NCBI GenBank assembly: GCA_051453625.1
Contig: JBOZIK010000001.1
Coordinates: 263,765,237 to 263,807,219 of the forward strand
DNA length: 41,983 nt
Direction: 5' to 3'
Source: Welwitschia mirabilis
Taxonomy: Eukaryota; Gnetophyta; Gnetopsida; Welwitschiales
Shown here: positions 9,028-21,397 of the stretch, piece after piece
Numbering within the stretch: position 1 is the first letter of the stretch
Layout: each line of letters starts with the position of its first letter
Translations under genes and position numbers: made by a program
Notes under the pieces: model-generated
The model's input: only the letters and a program-made list of their open reading frames with translations
The model's database searches: none
What the model was told of the DNA's origin: nothing

Positions 9028-10324
9028 TATTAGATTATATTTGCCAATTGATGTTAAATTAATTTCTCTTGTGTAGTGTAAAAATCTTACATCTTGTGTG
9101 CAGATGAGACTGAGCTTTGTAGGTAAATGAATTGGACCAAAATGCACTAGAAAAACGGCTGAGTTATATTAGCCTCTAGTGGGGGTTGACCGAATCCCAA
9201 AGGGGTCGACCACACTTGAAGCAGTCACAAGAAAAATGAACTGAACCCAAAGGGGTCGATGAGATTCTGAAGGGGTCAACCGAACTCTAATTTCAAGAGC
9301 TAGTATCCCTGAATCAAATGTAAAGGGATCAAATGGATTTTCATGGGGTTGACTAAATTTGAGAAACTGATAGGTAATAGTCTTAGACCAAGAGGAAAGG
9401 GGTTGACTAGATTTTCATGTGGTGAACCGGACCTAAGAAGCTAACACTCCATAGTTCTAAACTGAGAGGCAAGGGTTCGACTAGATTTCATTGGGTTAAC
9501 TGGACGATGTAGAAAAGCAAAATTTGTAAATGTTATGTATCTATTACCATTATCTAGCCATTTTCTAGCTATTTATAGCCATTGGAGGCACAATTCATTT
9601 GCAATAAATCCTAGTAACCCTCCATTATAAATAACTATGCTATTAATTACCTAGAGATCTTTTGACACTATTCTAATTTGGCATAATCTTTGTGGATCCA
9701 AAAGATCAGAGTGTATTATCATTGGTATATCATTGTATTGCTACACATCTGATTGAGAAGATCTATCTTTGGTAAAAGAGCTTCACTCAGAATCAAATCT
9801 AAGAGCTTCATCACTGTGATCTATTGGAGAAGAGCTCCATACATTATACTACTATCAAAGGTGTGATATCTGAGAAATCAAGGCATCATCACATCACATC
9901 CATTACTTTCAGAGGTTAAGACTTAACCTGCAAAAGTCTGTTATTAAAGGTTGAGACTTAGCTTGTAAAAATCCATTGATAAGATTGAGACCTAACCTAT
10001 AAAGTTCTGCTTGTAAGGATTATAGGTGAATCTGGCAAAACCTGTGGAGTAATAGAGATCTGAGATCAAGTTTGGAAGAAGCTAATCATCGAGAGTAGAA
10101 TAGGGGAGTTCTCAAACCACTATAAATCCTATGTGTATCAAATTTGGTAGTTTATGTTTTTCTATCTTTTAATTTCTTTACTATTAGTTTTTCATTTTTG
10201 TATGCACATTCTTGATTTCATTATTCCTTTATGTAAACTATGCATAGATAAATTTAATTTTATTTTGGTTATAAGTTTTTGAAACAACCTATTCACTCCC
10301 CCTTTAGGGTTCTTGATCTTATCA
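9028..10324 (+). repeat. 3' LTR of the Sirevirus-like element
   Basis: It starts TATTAGATTATA (the TG has become TA) directly after the polypurine tract and ends TTGATCTTATCA. It carries the same motif cluster (about 9180-9515), TATA box (9626-9633) and triple repeat (9913-10015) as the 5' LTR. About one base in six differs from the 5' LTR in the stretch I compared. Confidence 0.93.
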
Positions 10325-10329
10325 CTTTT
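10325..10329. repeat. Target-site duplication, right copy (CTTTT)
   Basis: Exact partner of 3094-3098. Confidence 0.9.
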
Positions 10330-11272
10330 ATCATTATCCATAAAAATAAATGAGAAAGAGGAAAAAGTAGGCCTAAGTTTATACTCTTAAATTTTACATA
10401 TGAAACTAATAATAACATAGAGACAAGAACTTCTAGAAATTAAAAAACTATAGAAATTAAAAAATTGCAAAAATTTAAAAATTTACAAAAATTAAAAATA
10501 AAAGAAAAATAAAAAAATTAAAATCCAAATAAAACTAATATAAGCAAAAACTAAGAGTAATGTAGGAATGAAAAGTTACAAAAATTAAGAAATAAAAGTA
10601 AAGACAAAAAAAATTAAGCTAAATTACAAAAGAAAATCTATAAATTATTCTAAGAAAAAGAGAAAAGAAAAATCAAGAAAAATTGAAAAAGTAATCTAAA
10701 GTAAGAAAATAAAAAGTTGTATATATGCACTAACAAAGTAAATAACTCAAAACCAAATTAGTTATCTATGAAACAAGATTCAACCTTCTAGACTTCTTTA
10801 AACTCCTCCTCAGTAATGATACTAATTTGTTAAGTGTAAACTATGTGCTCAAATTAATATTTATTTTGAATGAATCTTTAATCTTTAGTACTTGTAAATC
10901 TTTAATACAATTCATACAAAAAGTATGAGTATCTGGAAGTCAATCTAGTTGTCATGCTCTAGAGAGAAAATTCAAGAGTAAGCTAAATATTATTGTAGGT
11001 GATTTCTATTTAAATTTAAGAATGAGAAATTGGTTAAAAGGTAATAATACAGTGAATGAAAAGATGAATGCAATATTCAAGAATGGATGCAATATAAATG
11101 CAAATTCTAACCAAGTATACTGACTTGTTATCATCCAAGTTGGCCCTCATAGCCTATATCAATTACAAATAACTGTTACTTAAAAGTAATCAACTTAAGC
11201 TATAAGACAAATAAGAAGAATATAAAAAATAATAATTCAATCAATATTTTGTTAATTAAAATATTTACATTT

Positions 11273-11410
11273 GGTTACAAAGTAATAGGTACTTAATAAA
11301 GAAGACATAGCCCAACACCAAGCAACATCCTTCTCTACAACGGTTACAAAGGAAGAACTTCTTAATAAAGGAGACATGACCTAACATTAAATGATGTCCT
11401 TCTCTATAAC
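11273..11410 (+). repeat. 69-bp tandem duplication
   Basis: Two adjacent units, 11273-11341 and 11342-11410, both start GGTTACAAAG and end CCTTCTCTA(C/T)AAC. They share ACTTAATAAAG-like, GACATGACC-like and CAACATCCTTCT-like blocks. Divergence is mostly by transitions. Confidence 0.85.
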
Positions 11411-11635
11411 TAATGAATGGATTCTTTACTTAATTGATATCCAATTTATCATAAAAACAATTAATACAATTAAGATGATAAATGAGGGATATAAGAAGCA
11501 TATTTATAGTATTTGGGATAACTATTAGGATTATCAAAGAGTCATAACTAATCAAAAGTAATCATAAAAATGATTACATAAGTGATAGAGTTCATTTTAT
11601 ATTCTTCATATCTATCATCTGTTGGGGTGTCATCC

Positions 11636-12045
11636 AGATAAACAGGTGGATGATCATTAATCTTTTGTCTTCTTATGGATACTTGTTTTCTACATTTCTT
11701 CTTAATGATGATTGGCTTTTTATGTTTCTTATTTCATCTTGGTTGTTATCTAGATGATTAGTTGGATGACTGTCAATAGTAAAAATTATAACTTCTATTT
11801 CTCTAGATCTTATTAGTCATTCTAAGTATCATCTGAATGATCATGTAAATGACTTTCAACAAAAATCTATTTCCTCTATTTATTGATTCTATAAGTTATT
11901 CTTTTGATGTTGGTCAGATGATGAGGTAGAAGATAGATTTTCTTCATTCTTTTTTACTTACTTTATTAGCATTGGATTTTCAAATGTGATTGAGATGCTC
12001 TAATGACTATCGTCTTCTAGAGTATCATATAGATGATATAGTGGA
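11636..12045. repeat. Spaced GGATGA/TCATCC motif cluster
   Basis: Five pairs of the type ATC(C/T)AGATGA plus GGATGAC recur near 11637, 11751, 11828, 11918 and 12026, spaced about 80-115 bp. Examples are CATCCAGATAAACAGGTGGA, TAGATGATTAGTTGGATGAC and TAGATGATATAGTGGATGAC. The arrangement resembles the motif cluster in the LTR at 3240-3615 but with a different core. It may be the U3 of an unrecognised LTR. Confidence 0.5.
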
Positions 12046-12539
12046 TGACAGTATTTTTCTTTATATTTTACTCTTCTGAACATCATTCATCATTTTGTGC
12101 TAGGTCAATGATGTTCTAGAAATGTTATCCATCATGAAATGTATCTTTATTATCTTTAATTTTGATGTTTTGTATGATTATATTTATTGAGATTTAGATT
12201 ATTCCTATTTGACTTAGAAACCTACTAAAAATACCTAAAACATACTCTAAATATACTATTAAATATCACCAATTAGACTCACAACATTTAATTACAAATA
12301 AAACCCTAAGATTACTTCCCAGGATGTATGAAAATAAGTTTTTCTCAACATAAGATTTAAAGAATCTAAACAACATAAAGTTAGAGGAATGGTTAACTGA
12401 TATTCTTAAATTTAAATTAAGGTATTTAAATAAGAGTAATAAAGGTAAATGTATTACTCCTAAAGAAAATTAAATAAAGGTACTACTCTTTAGGAAGATT
12501 AAACATCTTATTTGAATTCTAAGAATAACTCATCTAGTT

Positions 12540-13508
12540 ATCCTTTTTTTTATCCTTCTTAGATTTGAATGAATAAATTTTATTTTTTTAAAAAAATTTA
12601 AGAAAATGCTTATAGATAAGAAGAGAAGAAGGAAAAATGATAATTGTGAAATATCATTTAAAGTAAAAGAAGAGAGTAAAGTGTTCAATGTTAAGCATGT
12701 ACAGAATTCAAACACTAGTAAAATGCCCAAACAATAAGATCAAGAAGAAAATTAAGGAAATGAGAAAGAAATGTAATGTTGCTACTTAGAATAGTAACAA
12801 AAATTTAGATTTAAATGAGCTTTTCCATGAGAAGAGGTTATATTAATAAACTTTACTTCTAAACAATATTCATTTATGTCTTCACTTAAAGAGTATTTTG
12901 GTATTTTTAATTATTATGAGAATAAAGTAGAATATCTTCAAATTGATTTAGAATTTACAAAAATGACTAAGTTTTTAATGGTAAAGAATAAGAATAGTGG
13001 TTTTTAAACACTAAAAGAGGACAAGATGATTCTAAGAATGACATAGAAGAAAATGAAGAAGGAGATCATAAAGATGTGGAAAATGAAAGCCCTCTTATAG
13101 AATCTTATAAAGAGTTATATATTAAAATACTAAGAATATTGGAAAAAATCCTATAACTCAAGAAGATCTTGGACATTCTTGAAGGGAAAAAATAATCATC
13201 CTTATGAGATATTGTTTAAGGATTCATTGAATCCAAAATAACTTCTCACAAGATGTCTGGTCTTGAGAGTAATATTACCTATGTAAAAGAGATAATAAAT
13301 GCAAGAGAAGAGTAATTTAAGTTTTATTAGATAATCTTGATAATTTAAATAAAATTATTTTAAAGTTTTCCATAGGAAGAAAATCCTTAAAAAAGACGCT
13401 TTTAAAGTTATAGATAACCTTAAACATAATTTCTTAAGTTAAGAACTATAATATCAAAGTTTTCAAAAAAAACATTTGGGTTTCTTATGTAAAGAAAACT
13501 TAACGAAA
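12540..13508 (+). pseudogene. Possible copia gag C-terminal remnant
   Basis: Short plus-strand pieces in shifting frames look like the C-terminal side of Sirevirus-type gag. There is an acidic stretch followed by SPLIESYKELY and ILRILEK-like text (about 13090-13150), then GLESNITYVKEII (about 13262-13298). A block at about 13335-13400 resembles LDNLNKI..KFSIGRKSLKKT, the usual place of the L..ML..GR....KTGLGY motif. Many stops and frameshifts are present. No LTRs could be assigned. The sequence ends exactly where the LINE tail begins at 13509, so the LINE may have inserted into it. Confidence 0.4.
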
Positions 13509-16292
13509 TTTTTTTTGGCAAAGAAGTATAATTTCATTACTATAACAGAGTATAGGATTAGATCCATAGTAAATCTATGTAGGCTAATGGGATAAGGTCT
13601 GGTACAGTAGACTTCCTCTCCCATTATCTTATCCTTTTCAATAATAAAATAGCACTAGAAATCAGAATAGAAATAGATCAAGAAATCTATGGAGGTCCCC
13701 TTAGGAATATAGACTAAATAGCAGAGCATAAGTTTGGTGACTAGTTAAGGGCTATCTATAATTGAAATAGATGTAGATTTGATTATACCATTGTCTATTT
13801 GATGATGTATCTTTAATGATTATGATCCTTGCAAGCTTGACTTGAAGGTTGCACATGATCTATTAGAAGTAACTTTTCATATTTAGTAGTTTCTTTCTAA
13901 ATATTTTCTTATTTGTCTATAGCCAAAATGCTATACATAGTTGATGTAAAGGCTGTTATTATCATACAATTTCTTACTATTTTTGCTTTTAGCTCTTTTT
14001 CCACCTAGTACTTCATCTTTATCCATGAAATAGAAGGTAAAAACATAAGAAATTATGCTATATTATTCCACATATCTTTGGAAAATGGACAAGTAAAAAA
14101 GAAATGCTCCTTGGTTTCATTAAAAGAGCCATAAAGAGTGTAGGAAAGACTTGTATTGACGCCCAACTTTTGAATGTTTTCTTTAGTTATCAATATATTA
14201 TGAAAAAGCAACCAGATTCTAAAAGAGTATCTAGGCTAATTGAATTTTTTCCATAGAGCATGGCACTAGTCTAGTTTAAGTTAAGAGGGGCATAAGACTT
14301 AAAAGGTTACTTTAGCTGAGAATGAAGGGAAGAGACCTAGCAACTTCAGTTGTAAACTTGAGAATTACACATAATTTAGAGCCACTGCTTTGAGTTTTGA
14401 GTTTTTTTTTGAATGCACAAGAAAAAAATGCATTGATAGGGGTGGACTAAATATCTATATTTCTTAGATACCTGACGCATAAAGAGTTCTTATTAGTAAG
14501 AATCCACAAATTTTTCAAGATGGTTGCTTTATTATAAAGGCATATATTATTTAAGCCTAATTTTCCTTCTAGCTTTAGGTTACATACTTTGTGTCATGCT
14601 ACTAAGGCTTGCTTGATTTATCCTTCCCTATTCATAAGAAAGATCTACATAAAGATTTAATGATCTTGATTTTTTTCTTGAGGAAGATAAACACCTAACA
14701 CTAATACTATTAGAGGCTCTATAGAACTAATTTGATCAGCTTCAATCTACCCCAATAAGATAAGAACTTAGTAGTTCAACAATGAATTCTAAATGTAATT
14801 ATTTTAATTAATGGGAGAAAATTATCTATAGATAAGGATCTAGTAGTGAGTGGAATACCTAGGTACTACCTTTGCCAGATTGAATATCCTAAAGAATGGC
14901 TTGCTTCTCTAAATAGATTACTCTAGTAAAATATACCCATGATTTGTCTAAATTAGCATTAAGACTAAACTCTTGGGTAAATAGTGTTAAGGATTTTTTG
15001 AGGATTCTAATAGAGGCAATGTATCCCATGATAAAATATAAGAGATCATCTGTAAGCATTAAGTGAAAAAGTTCAAATGCTTTGTTTTTTCGATGATACC
15101 TGAATGGACCTTTAATGATGTGGGTAACGAGAAGCCTCCCAAAGTATTGCATTACTAAAGTAAATAAGTAGGGTAAAATAGGATTATCCTATTTTATGTT
15201 TTTCTTACTTTTAAAGTATCCATGAATCTCACCTATTACCAAGATGGAGTAGTTAACGGTTCGCACACAAGCCATAATCCAGTGCACAAGTCTATGGGGA
15301 AAACCCAAGTGATCAAGTAGCTAATATAGGAAAGCTTACTTAAGAGAATCATAAGATTTTTGTAGGTTCACTTTGATTATGCATCTTTGGCTTATCTACC
15401 TTCTATTATAGTTTTATACTATTTCTTGGGCTATAAGGATGTTATGCACTATGCTCCTTCCCTTTATAAAAGACCCCTGCTGTTGGCTAACCAAGATGGA
15501 CATGATTAACTTAATTATTATAATTATGATAATTGAAATGCATTTGTAATTTATAAGTCTGAAATCTAAAACAAACTGAGGATTCTTCTTTTGTGGAATT
15601 AGAACTAAGGTGGCATGATTTACTGCCCTCAGTAATTGACAAGATTTAAAGAAGTTCTTAATTTCTCTATTTATCTTTGCCCCTAATATGGCCTAAGTTC
15701 TTTTGAAGAAGGTAGCAGTAAAACATCTAGACCCAGAGCTTTCTCATCTGATATGCTCCATAATGCTTACTCTATATCTTTATCACTGATGGGGGGAACA
15801 TAGGCTAATGTAATATTGTTCTAAAACTTTAACCTTTTAGTTGATAATAGACTTTTGAATGGGAGGGAATCCTAAGAAAGTACTAAGAAGATATTGAAGA
15901 AATTTCAAAAGCTCCTAAATACACCCTTATAAGGAGTCAATTTTTTTGACATCTACCCTATATAGCACATGTACATTATTTTTAATTCTATTCTTCCTCA
16001 TTTGGACATGGAAGAAGGCTATGTTGGAGTTACCCTCCTTAATCCATGGGGCTTTGGCTCTCTATTTACACATCATGCTTTTAGCCCTTAATAGCCTTTT
16101 ATATTTCTTATATCTCCTCTGTTCCTCTTCATAGAGGTTGTGACCTATAGGATTTACTTGCATAGAGTGCTGAATGAACTGAAGAGCCTTTTTAGTAGTC
16201 TTGATTTGACCTGCAATGTTATTATAGTTTACTTTATGGAAAGCTTTTAGAGCATATTTTACAATTTTGTACTATTGAGTCAAAGGATACAT
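13509..16292 (-). mobile_element. 5'-truncated L1-type LINE (non-LTR retrotransposon)
   Basis: On the minus strand the element runs from about 16292 to an A8 tail (T8 at 13509-13516) preceded by AATGAAATTATACTTCTTTGCC, a typical plant L1 3' end. It contains the endonuclease-to-RT linker, RT, thumb/maturase region and the C-terminal zf-RVT-like region, all with stops. The endonuclease and the first ORF are missing, the usual outcome of incomplete target-primed reverse transcription. No convincing target-site duplication was found. Confidence 0.88.
13560..16292 (-). pseudogene. LINE reverse transcriptase ORF2 remnant
   Basis: Reading down the minus strand: a linker with YEEEQRRYKKYKRLLRAKS and KAPWIKEGNSNIAFFHVQMR (about 16120-15985), then degenerate RT motifs. 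FIKGRSIVHNILIAQEIV lies at about 15470-15415, and YDSLK..F...LLDHLGFPHRLVHWIM at about 15350-15270. The RT region after this reads NGEIHGYF...PYLFTLVMQYFGRLL into the 87-codon frame at 14889-15152. The catalytic motif, FADD in active plant L1 elements, reads LTDD here (Asp codons 15045-15050), so both aspartates survive but Ala became Thr. Downstream come YLGIPLTTR-, KFLSY.GR-, and LVAWHKVCNLKLEGKLGLNN-like blocks (about 14860-14560). Then comes a zf-RVT-like region near 14190-14100. Multiple stops and frameshifts make it inactive. Confidence 0.88.
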
Positions 16293-18690
16293 GGGAAAAA
16301 ATTAATATAATGAAAATGTTATTTTATAGGATTGTAAAGTTTTATTTTTCTTTTAAGGCTTTAAACTCACTTTTTCTAAAACCATCGATTCCTTGAATTT
16401 GATTAGATAAATGGAGAATAAACATGAATTTCAAAGGACTTCTTCTGTCTAGTTCTAATTTTAAAACTAAAAATCTTATGATGTTGTTAAATAGGGTCAA
16501 AATCCTAATTTGCTAAGGTTAAAAAAAAGAATCTAATATACAAATAAAAAAGAAAATAAAAATAGATAAATGAATTATCATTTATAAGTAACTTAAATAA
16601 CTTTACATCCTAGAGACCTCTCATCGGCAAGATTTTTAAATTATTAAAACTATTAAATCAATATTTATAGTAAAATATCATTGCTCATCAACATCTTCTT
16701 TCTAAGATACATAATTAATATAAAAGACTAGTTATATCATGAAAAGAACACTCAAACATATGTTCAACTCATTATGTTTGTATCATATAGGAATTATGTA
16801 TCCACAAAATGGCATTATGTTTTTCACATATTGCATTTAATAATTTTCAAATAAGATGAAGCTAGTTGATGTTTTCATTTCAATGCTCACCAATAAATAA
16901 CACTAATTAAATGTGTTTCTTAAAGGTTGATTACCTTTATCTAGTTAGTTTTAATTAGTTACAACTACTTTGTGAATTAAGCAAAATAACATTGATCATC
17001 TTTTATATTTAAGCTTGAATTCTTCAAAAGCTTGCCTTTTGTATTTAAGATTGAAAATAGACAATCATGTTAATACTTTTTGTATATATAGTTTTCTATA
17101 TGTATTTTTATTCTTTTTTTGAATGGATTTTTCTTTACCATAACATTAAATGATATAGTAATAAATATAATATAGAATTAATTCATGGTATAATTAATAA
17201 ATGCATGAAAAATTACATAGAAAATTAAGACTTAAATAAAATCTAGTATGTAATCAAACCAAAATCCAATTCCATATTTTCTATTCATTTAAGAAGTGGG
17301 AGAAATACTAGATATTGGGAACTTACAATATGAACTAAGTTACTCATTTAGTTATCATAACCCTAATCCATAATTAGAGTAAATCATAAGAATTACATCA
17401 TCTATAATATTTTTTTTAAAATATGATTATTTTTTATTTATCTAATTTACTGTAAATTAACTAAATTATTTTTCTTTGTATTTTGTTTTTATAGAGAAAA
17501 AGTTAAATAGATAGGATCTTAGTCATAACCTATTATAGTGGTGAAAATATATAATCCTTTGGTAATTAACTTTAAATAAATGATTATCTTTAAGGCTTAA
17601 AATTTTAATAGCATAATGAGAAAATACTTATAACACATAGAATAAACTACTTCATCTAAATACAAATTTCCTGAGAAATTTATGAATTTTAAAGTTAAAA
17701 ACTAAAATATAGTTATCATGTTTAAAATTTTTCTTAAGAATATGATTATCATGCAACATTTTTTTTTTTTACTTTTAGATCTTTTTTTTCCTTATGCATA
17801 TAATTTTGGACTTCTTTAAACTCATTTAGTCTTTATTTCCTACATTTTATATCTTTTTCTAAATCAAAGTTAAAGGATTTTATTACTAAATATTATTTAT
17901 GTTCTAATTCTATATGTGGTTGATAGGTTTTTTTCAAATATTAGTACATTAATTAAATTTAAAGACTAATATTTTTTTATTTTTAAAATAGTATCACTGT
18001 GATGATCGCAAAACCTTATTTTGAAAACTATTACCTATTATTTTGAAACTATCACCTATTAATGTAATTTACTTGATGTAATACTCTCTTTAAGAGTCAT
18101 AATAACTGTTCAAAGGATATAACTTTTAAAAAAAACTATTTTTATAGATTCATAATGTTTAATATTATTTAAAATACGGAAATTTGGTAGTAAAGGGCAT
18201 CCATTTAATTTGCATAGGATTCACTAAGTTCTTGATAAACTATCCTGATCTACTAGTGGTTTCACACACTTGACCTTGAAGGGAGTATAATTTCTGGCTA
18301 GGCTGCTTATCAAAGGTCTTATATTTAGCATAATGGATTATTTAATGTTTCAACAGAATATCATGTGATCAATATAATTATTTTATTCTTTTTTGGGTTA
18401 AATTTTTTTTCCTAATAAATATTCTATTTCTTTTTCCAAACTCGTTTAATATGATGGAATGTTATTCATAATTACTGTTAAGAATATATGTTGAAGAAAT
18501 AGGAACTAGAATTGTCATAATTAGTATTAGAATATAATTGATCCATGAAAATGTTAAAATTTTATTCTTATTAAAATATGTAGATAAACTAGTACAAGTG
18601 GGAAAAGAAAAGAAGAATAGAATTGAACTACAATAATAGTGAAATAAAAAACATGCCTTAGTGGATTGAAATAGGAAAGAATAGATTAAA
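16293..18690. other. AT-rich DNA, nothing identified
   Basis: No coding, repeat structure or RNA gene was recognised. Long T and A runs occur near 17410, 17760 and 18120-18140. Confidence 0.6.
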
Positions 18691-20135
18691 TTTATACATC
18701 ACTGAGGGTCATTATTCTATGAATAATAAGCCCAAGGTAAAGGGTCTAGTGAGTTCGATAGGATTTCTCCTTTATTATCATCAGGTAATAAAAAGTTTAA
18801 GGTAACCAATTTACTATAATAATGGTTTAAGAAAGTGATAATACCTTTTAAGGAATTTGTAAGGTATTTCTTACACACTTGATGACGATGATAAAAGGTA
18901 TAGATATCTTCCTTAGTAACTATCAAACATTTTAAAGAACATTTTATGACCTGCTCTAAGTGGGTGATGTTGAGCATCCTTCTATGATAGCATAGATATA
19001 ACTGATTTTATCTAAGTTACTTACTCCAAAGAAATTGGATTTTCAAATGCAAGAGTATAATTTCATTTGCAATAAGCTCTATCATAAATAAAAAGTCATA
19101 TCAAATATATAATATTAAAGAAAAAGTTAAATTATCATCATGACATTCCTCTTGCAATCAAAGATGGACTTTGGATGATTTCAACTAATGCATCCTATGA
19201 CACGTCATGTAGTGTACTACTTCCAACTTATTAATAATGAGTTCAAGATTTTAATGAATAGAATCCCATAAAGGATCCAATGGATGAAAAGCCAAAAATA
19301 TCCTAGAAGAAGTAAGCTAAAAATCCTCTTCAAGATTGTATCCCTGATGCTCAAGAAAGGCAAAGGCGTCATCATGGAAATAATGTTTAGCCACCTGCAA
19401 AATAATAAAATCCTTTAGTTGTTCATCCTAATTAATCTAGGATATCAAAACCTAGATATTTGACATTAGATTAGTAATATCTCTAAGCAAAGTCCTATCA
19501 ACATTTTAAGTAGACAACAAAACCTGTAAAGGTGATAGTTAAGGAGGAGGATAAATAGTTGTTAATAAAATAAAGAGTTTTACTTTGATAAGATAGTAAA
19601 TTTTCTTGGACATAAAGAGGATGTTTCAAAAAAATACATGACTTGCATAAATGAGTTAATATTGATCATCCCACTAGGATGACCCTCTTTTAACTTAGAA
19701 ATTAAAGGAATTAATAATCCTATTAAAGAAGGCAAGCTAATGGGATAAGTTACTTTGGCATGAGAATGAACACTCTTGTATTCATTTACATGTAAGTTTT
19801 CCTTATCTTGAACCATTATTGGATAAAGAAGTCAAATATCTTTCTATAATAATTTTAGATAAATCTTATCAACTATCAAAATCAACATAAAAAAAACAAA
19901 TTTTAAAGAGTTAATACCCTAACATGACATTGGTAATAATGAAGGATTAACAAAGGAGAACATTCCTCTCCTTCCTCTACATTTTTGAAAGTAGTAATAG
20001 GAGCAGGGATTGATAGTGAAAGAGCTTTATCCTTTCATCTAGAATAAGTGATCTTCAAAGATGTTTCTTCATGAAATTTCATCTATAACAACTCAAAGAA
20101 AGAGAATAATAAATAAGTAATAGTAAGTACCCCTT
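18691..20135 (-). pseudogene. Unidentified coding remnant, downstream part
   Basis: The minus strand shows protein-like text over about 1.4 kb. There is a start-like piece MKFHEETSLKI near 20083, then a 78-codon frame (19580-19816) with HSHAKVTYPISLPSLIGLLI. Next comes VAKHYFHDDAFAFLEHQGYN after a TTTTGCAG acceptor-like site (about 19395), then FHPLDPLW near 19280. Last is an 86-codon frame (18717-18977) ending LDPLPWAYYS. The frames shift and carry stops. The family is not one I can name. The right end is cut by the outer copia element at 20136-20141, and minus-strand coding-like text resumes beyond it at 35732-36110, so this is probably the 3' part of one interrupted unit. A captured gene or a low-copy transposon protein are both possible. 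Confidence 0.45.
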
Positions 20136-20140
20136 TAGAA
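20136..20140. repeat. Target-site duplication, left copy (TAGAA)
   Basis: TAGAA directly precedes the outer LTR and is repeated exactly at 35727-35731. Confidence 0.9.
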
Positions 20141-21295
20141 TATCATATTAGATGGTCTTATGTGATCATCACAATGTTTTACATGTTGTTTTTCATGTGT
20201 TCCTTAGTGTGATTTAGTTAGATAGGTTTATTTTTTTATGTTGTATCAAGATACATTTGTAGGAAGTTATTTTTTAAGAAGAATAGAAGGGATTTATCAC
20301 ACATTGTAAGGTGGAATGGAATGTTGTCCACTTTAAGTATAAAGGCATGTAAATATACATAAACTTTAGATAAAATTGATGCCTCTTAAAGGTATGAATA
20401 CAATTCTACCAAATTGAAGACTCGTTTTAGTTTTCTCCATTTATGCTCCATTTTGTGCTTAATTCTTTATTTAAGGCTTGAAATATTGATGAATTCTACA
20501 TTTCTACTTCAATAATATTTAATAATAATAGATATCTCAAGAGATTAAGTTAATTTATCTTGATCATATTCCATAATTCAATTATAGAATCCTTTGATGT
20601 TTAAATATCTTTATATTTCTCAAATATTATGTTATTTTATGGAATAAGATATCATATCATCAAATAAAAAGTATTCAAATTCATACTTGTAAAATTTAGT
20701 GAATGATTAATGGTCTTTAAAGATGTCTCAAAGGATTTGATCATTTGAAGAGTCTTTTGTATCATTTTATAAAAATAAGAAGAGATTTCCATATTTGATG
20801 AAAGCTCATGAAATAATGATTTATTTAAGGTTTTAACTTCACTTTTGAAGTGTTATATTTCTCCTATACATGATAGTAGATGAGTTATCCTTCAAATTTT
20901 GGCAATAAAACTCTGTTTCAGTATTTTTTAGAACCTATTTTAAAACTAACTTTTAAGAGAAACGTCTTTTAAGAGATAGATTTTCATGATCCATGAGATA
21001 GATGTCTTTTAGCTTCAAATACATCTTCAAGGAACTTAATTTTTAACTCATTAAAAGGATAGATGTCTTTTAGTTTCAAAGACATATTTACAAAATAGAA
21101 ATTTAATTATAGAGAATAAAATTTTCAAGATAAACATCTAATACATCAAAGAAATTTGCTGTCAACTCATTGAACTTAGGAAAGACATCTAATAGGTCAA
21201 AGATATCTATATATCATATAGACATCTTTTAAAATCAAAGACATTTTCAACTTAGTAAGCCAAAATCAACTAGTCTCATTGGGATTCTACTGATA
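20141..21295 (+). repeat. 5' LTR of the outer element
   Basis: It starts TATCATATTA (TG changed to TA) and ends TCTACTGATA, aligning with 34626-35726. A TATAAAGG box lies at 20338-20345, conserved as TATAAAAT in the other copy. Its 3' third (about 20990-21260) is dense in AGATGTCT/AGACATCT words in both orientations, often beside TTTTAG or TCAAAGA. Confidence 0.9.
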
Positions 21296-21298
21296 AAG

Positions 21299-21310
21299 TG
21301 ATATCACAGC
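21299..21310 (+). promoter_or_regulatory. Primer-binding site of the outer element
   Basis: TGATATCACAGC matches the initiator Met tRNA site TGGTATCAGAGC at 10 of 12 positions, three bases after the LTR end. It fixes the plus orientation of the element. Confidence 0.85.
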
Positions 21311-21397
21311 ATAGAAGATTAATAAATCACTTTAAAATCTAGGTATATGGATATTTCTTCATTAAAATAACATTTGTTTCAATCCATATTTAAAGTG

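Larger units (their letters stand above)
3099..10324 (+). mobile_element. Sirevirus-like Ty1/copia LTR retrotransposon, defective
   Basis: The element has two LTRs of 1345 and 1297 bp, a methionine-tRNA-type primer-binding site, gag with zinc-knuckle remnants, the beginning of pol, an accessory frame, purine tracts and a 5-bp CTTTT target duplication. Integrase, reverse transcriptase and RNase H are absent: the internal region is only about 4.6 kb including 100 Ns. In the first 120 LTR bases I count about 20 differences between the two LTRs, so the insertion is old. The gag type, the several purine tracts and the bi-oriented motif cluster upstream of the TATA box fit the Sirevirus (SIRE/Maximus) lineage; that assignment is inference. 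It could only have moved with proteins supplied in trans. Confidence 0.93.
10330..12530. other. AT-rich intergenic DNA
   Basis: No coding was recognised on either strand. 10430-10720 is A-rich simple sequence made of AAAATTAAAA-like words, similar to the A-rich sequence around 405-440. A 69-bp tandem duplication (11273-11410) and a dispersed motif cluster (11636-12045) are listed separately. Confidence 0.65.

Noticed and set aside
12530-12730. 66-codon minus-strand hydrophobic frame
   Set aside because: Low-complexity Leu/Phe text from AT-rich DNA, opposite a possible gag remnant on the plus strand.
15946-16134. 62-codon plus-strand frame with Leu-rich text
   Set aside because: Lies antisense to the clear LINE linker region on the minus strand.
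16280-16320. Possible target-site duplication for the LINE
   Set aside because: Sequences beside the A tail and the 5' end share only A-rich words; the similarity is no better than expected in this composition.
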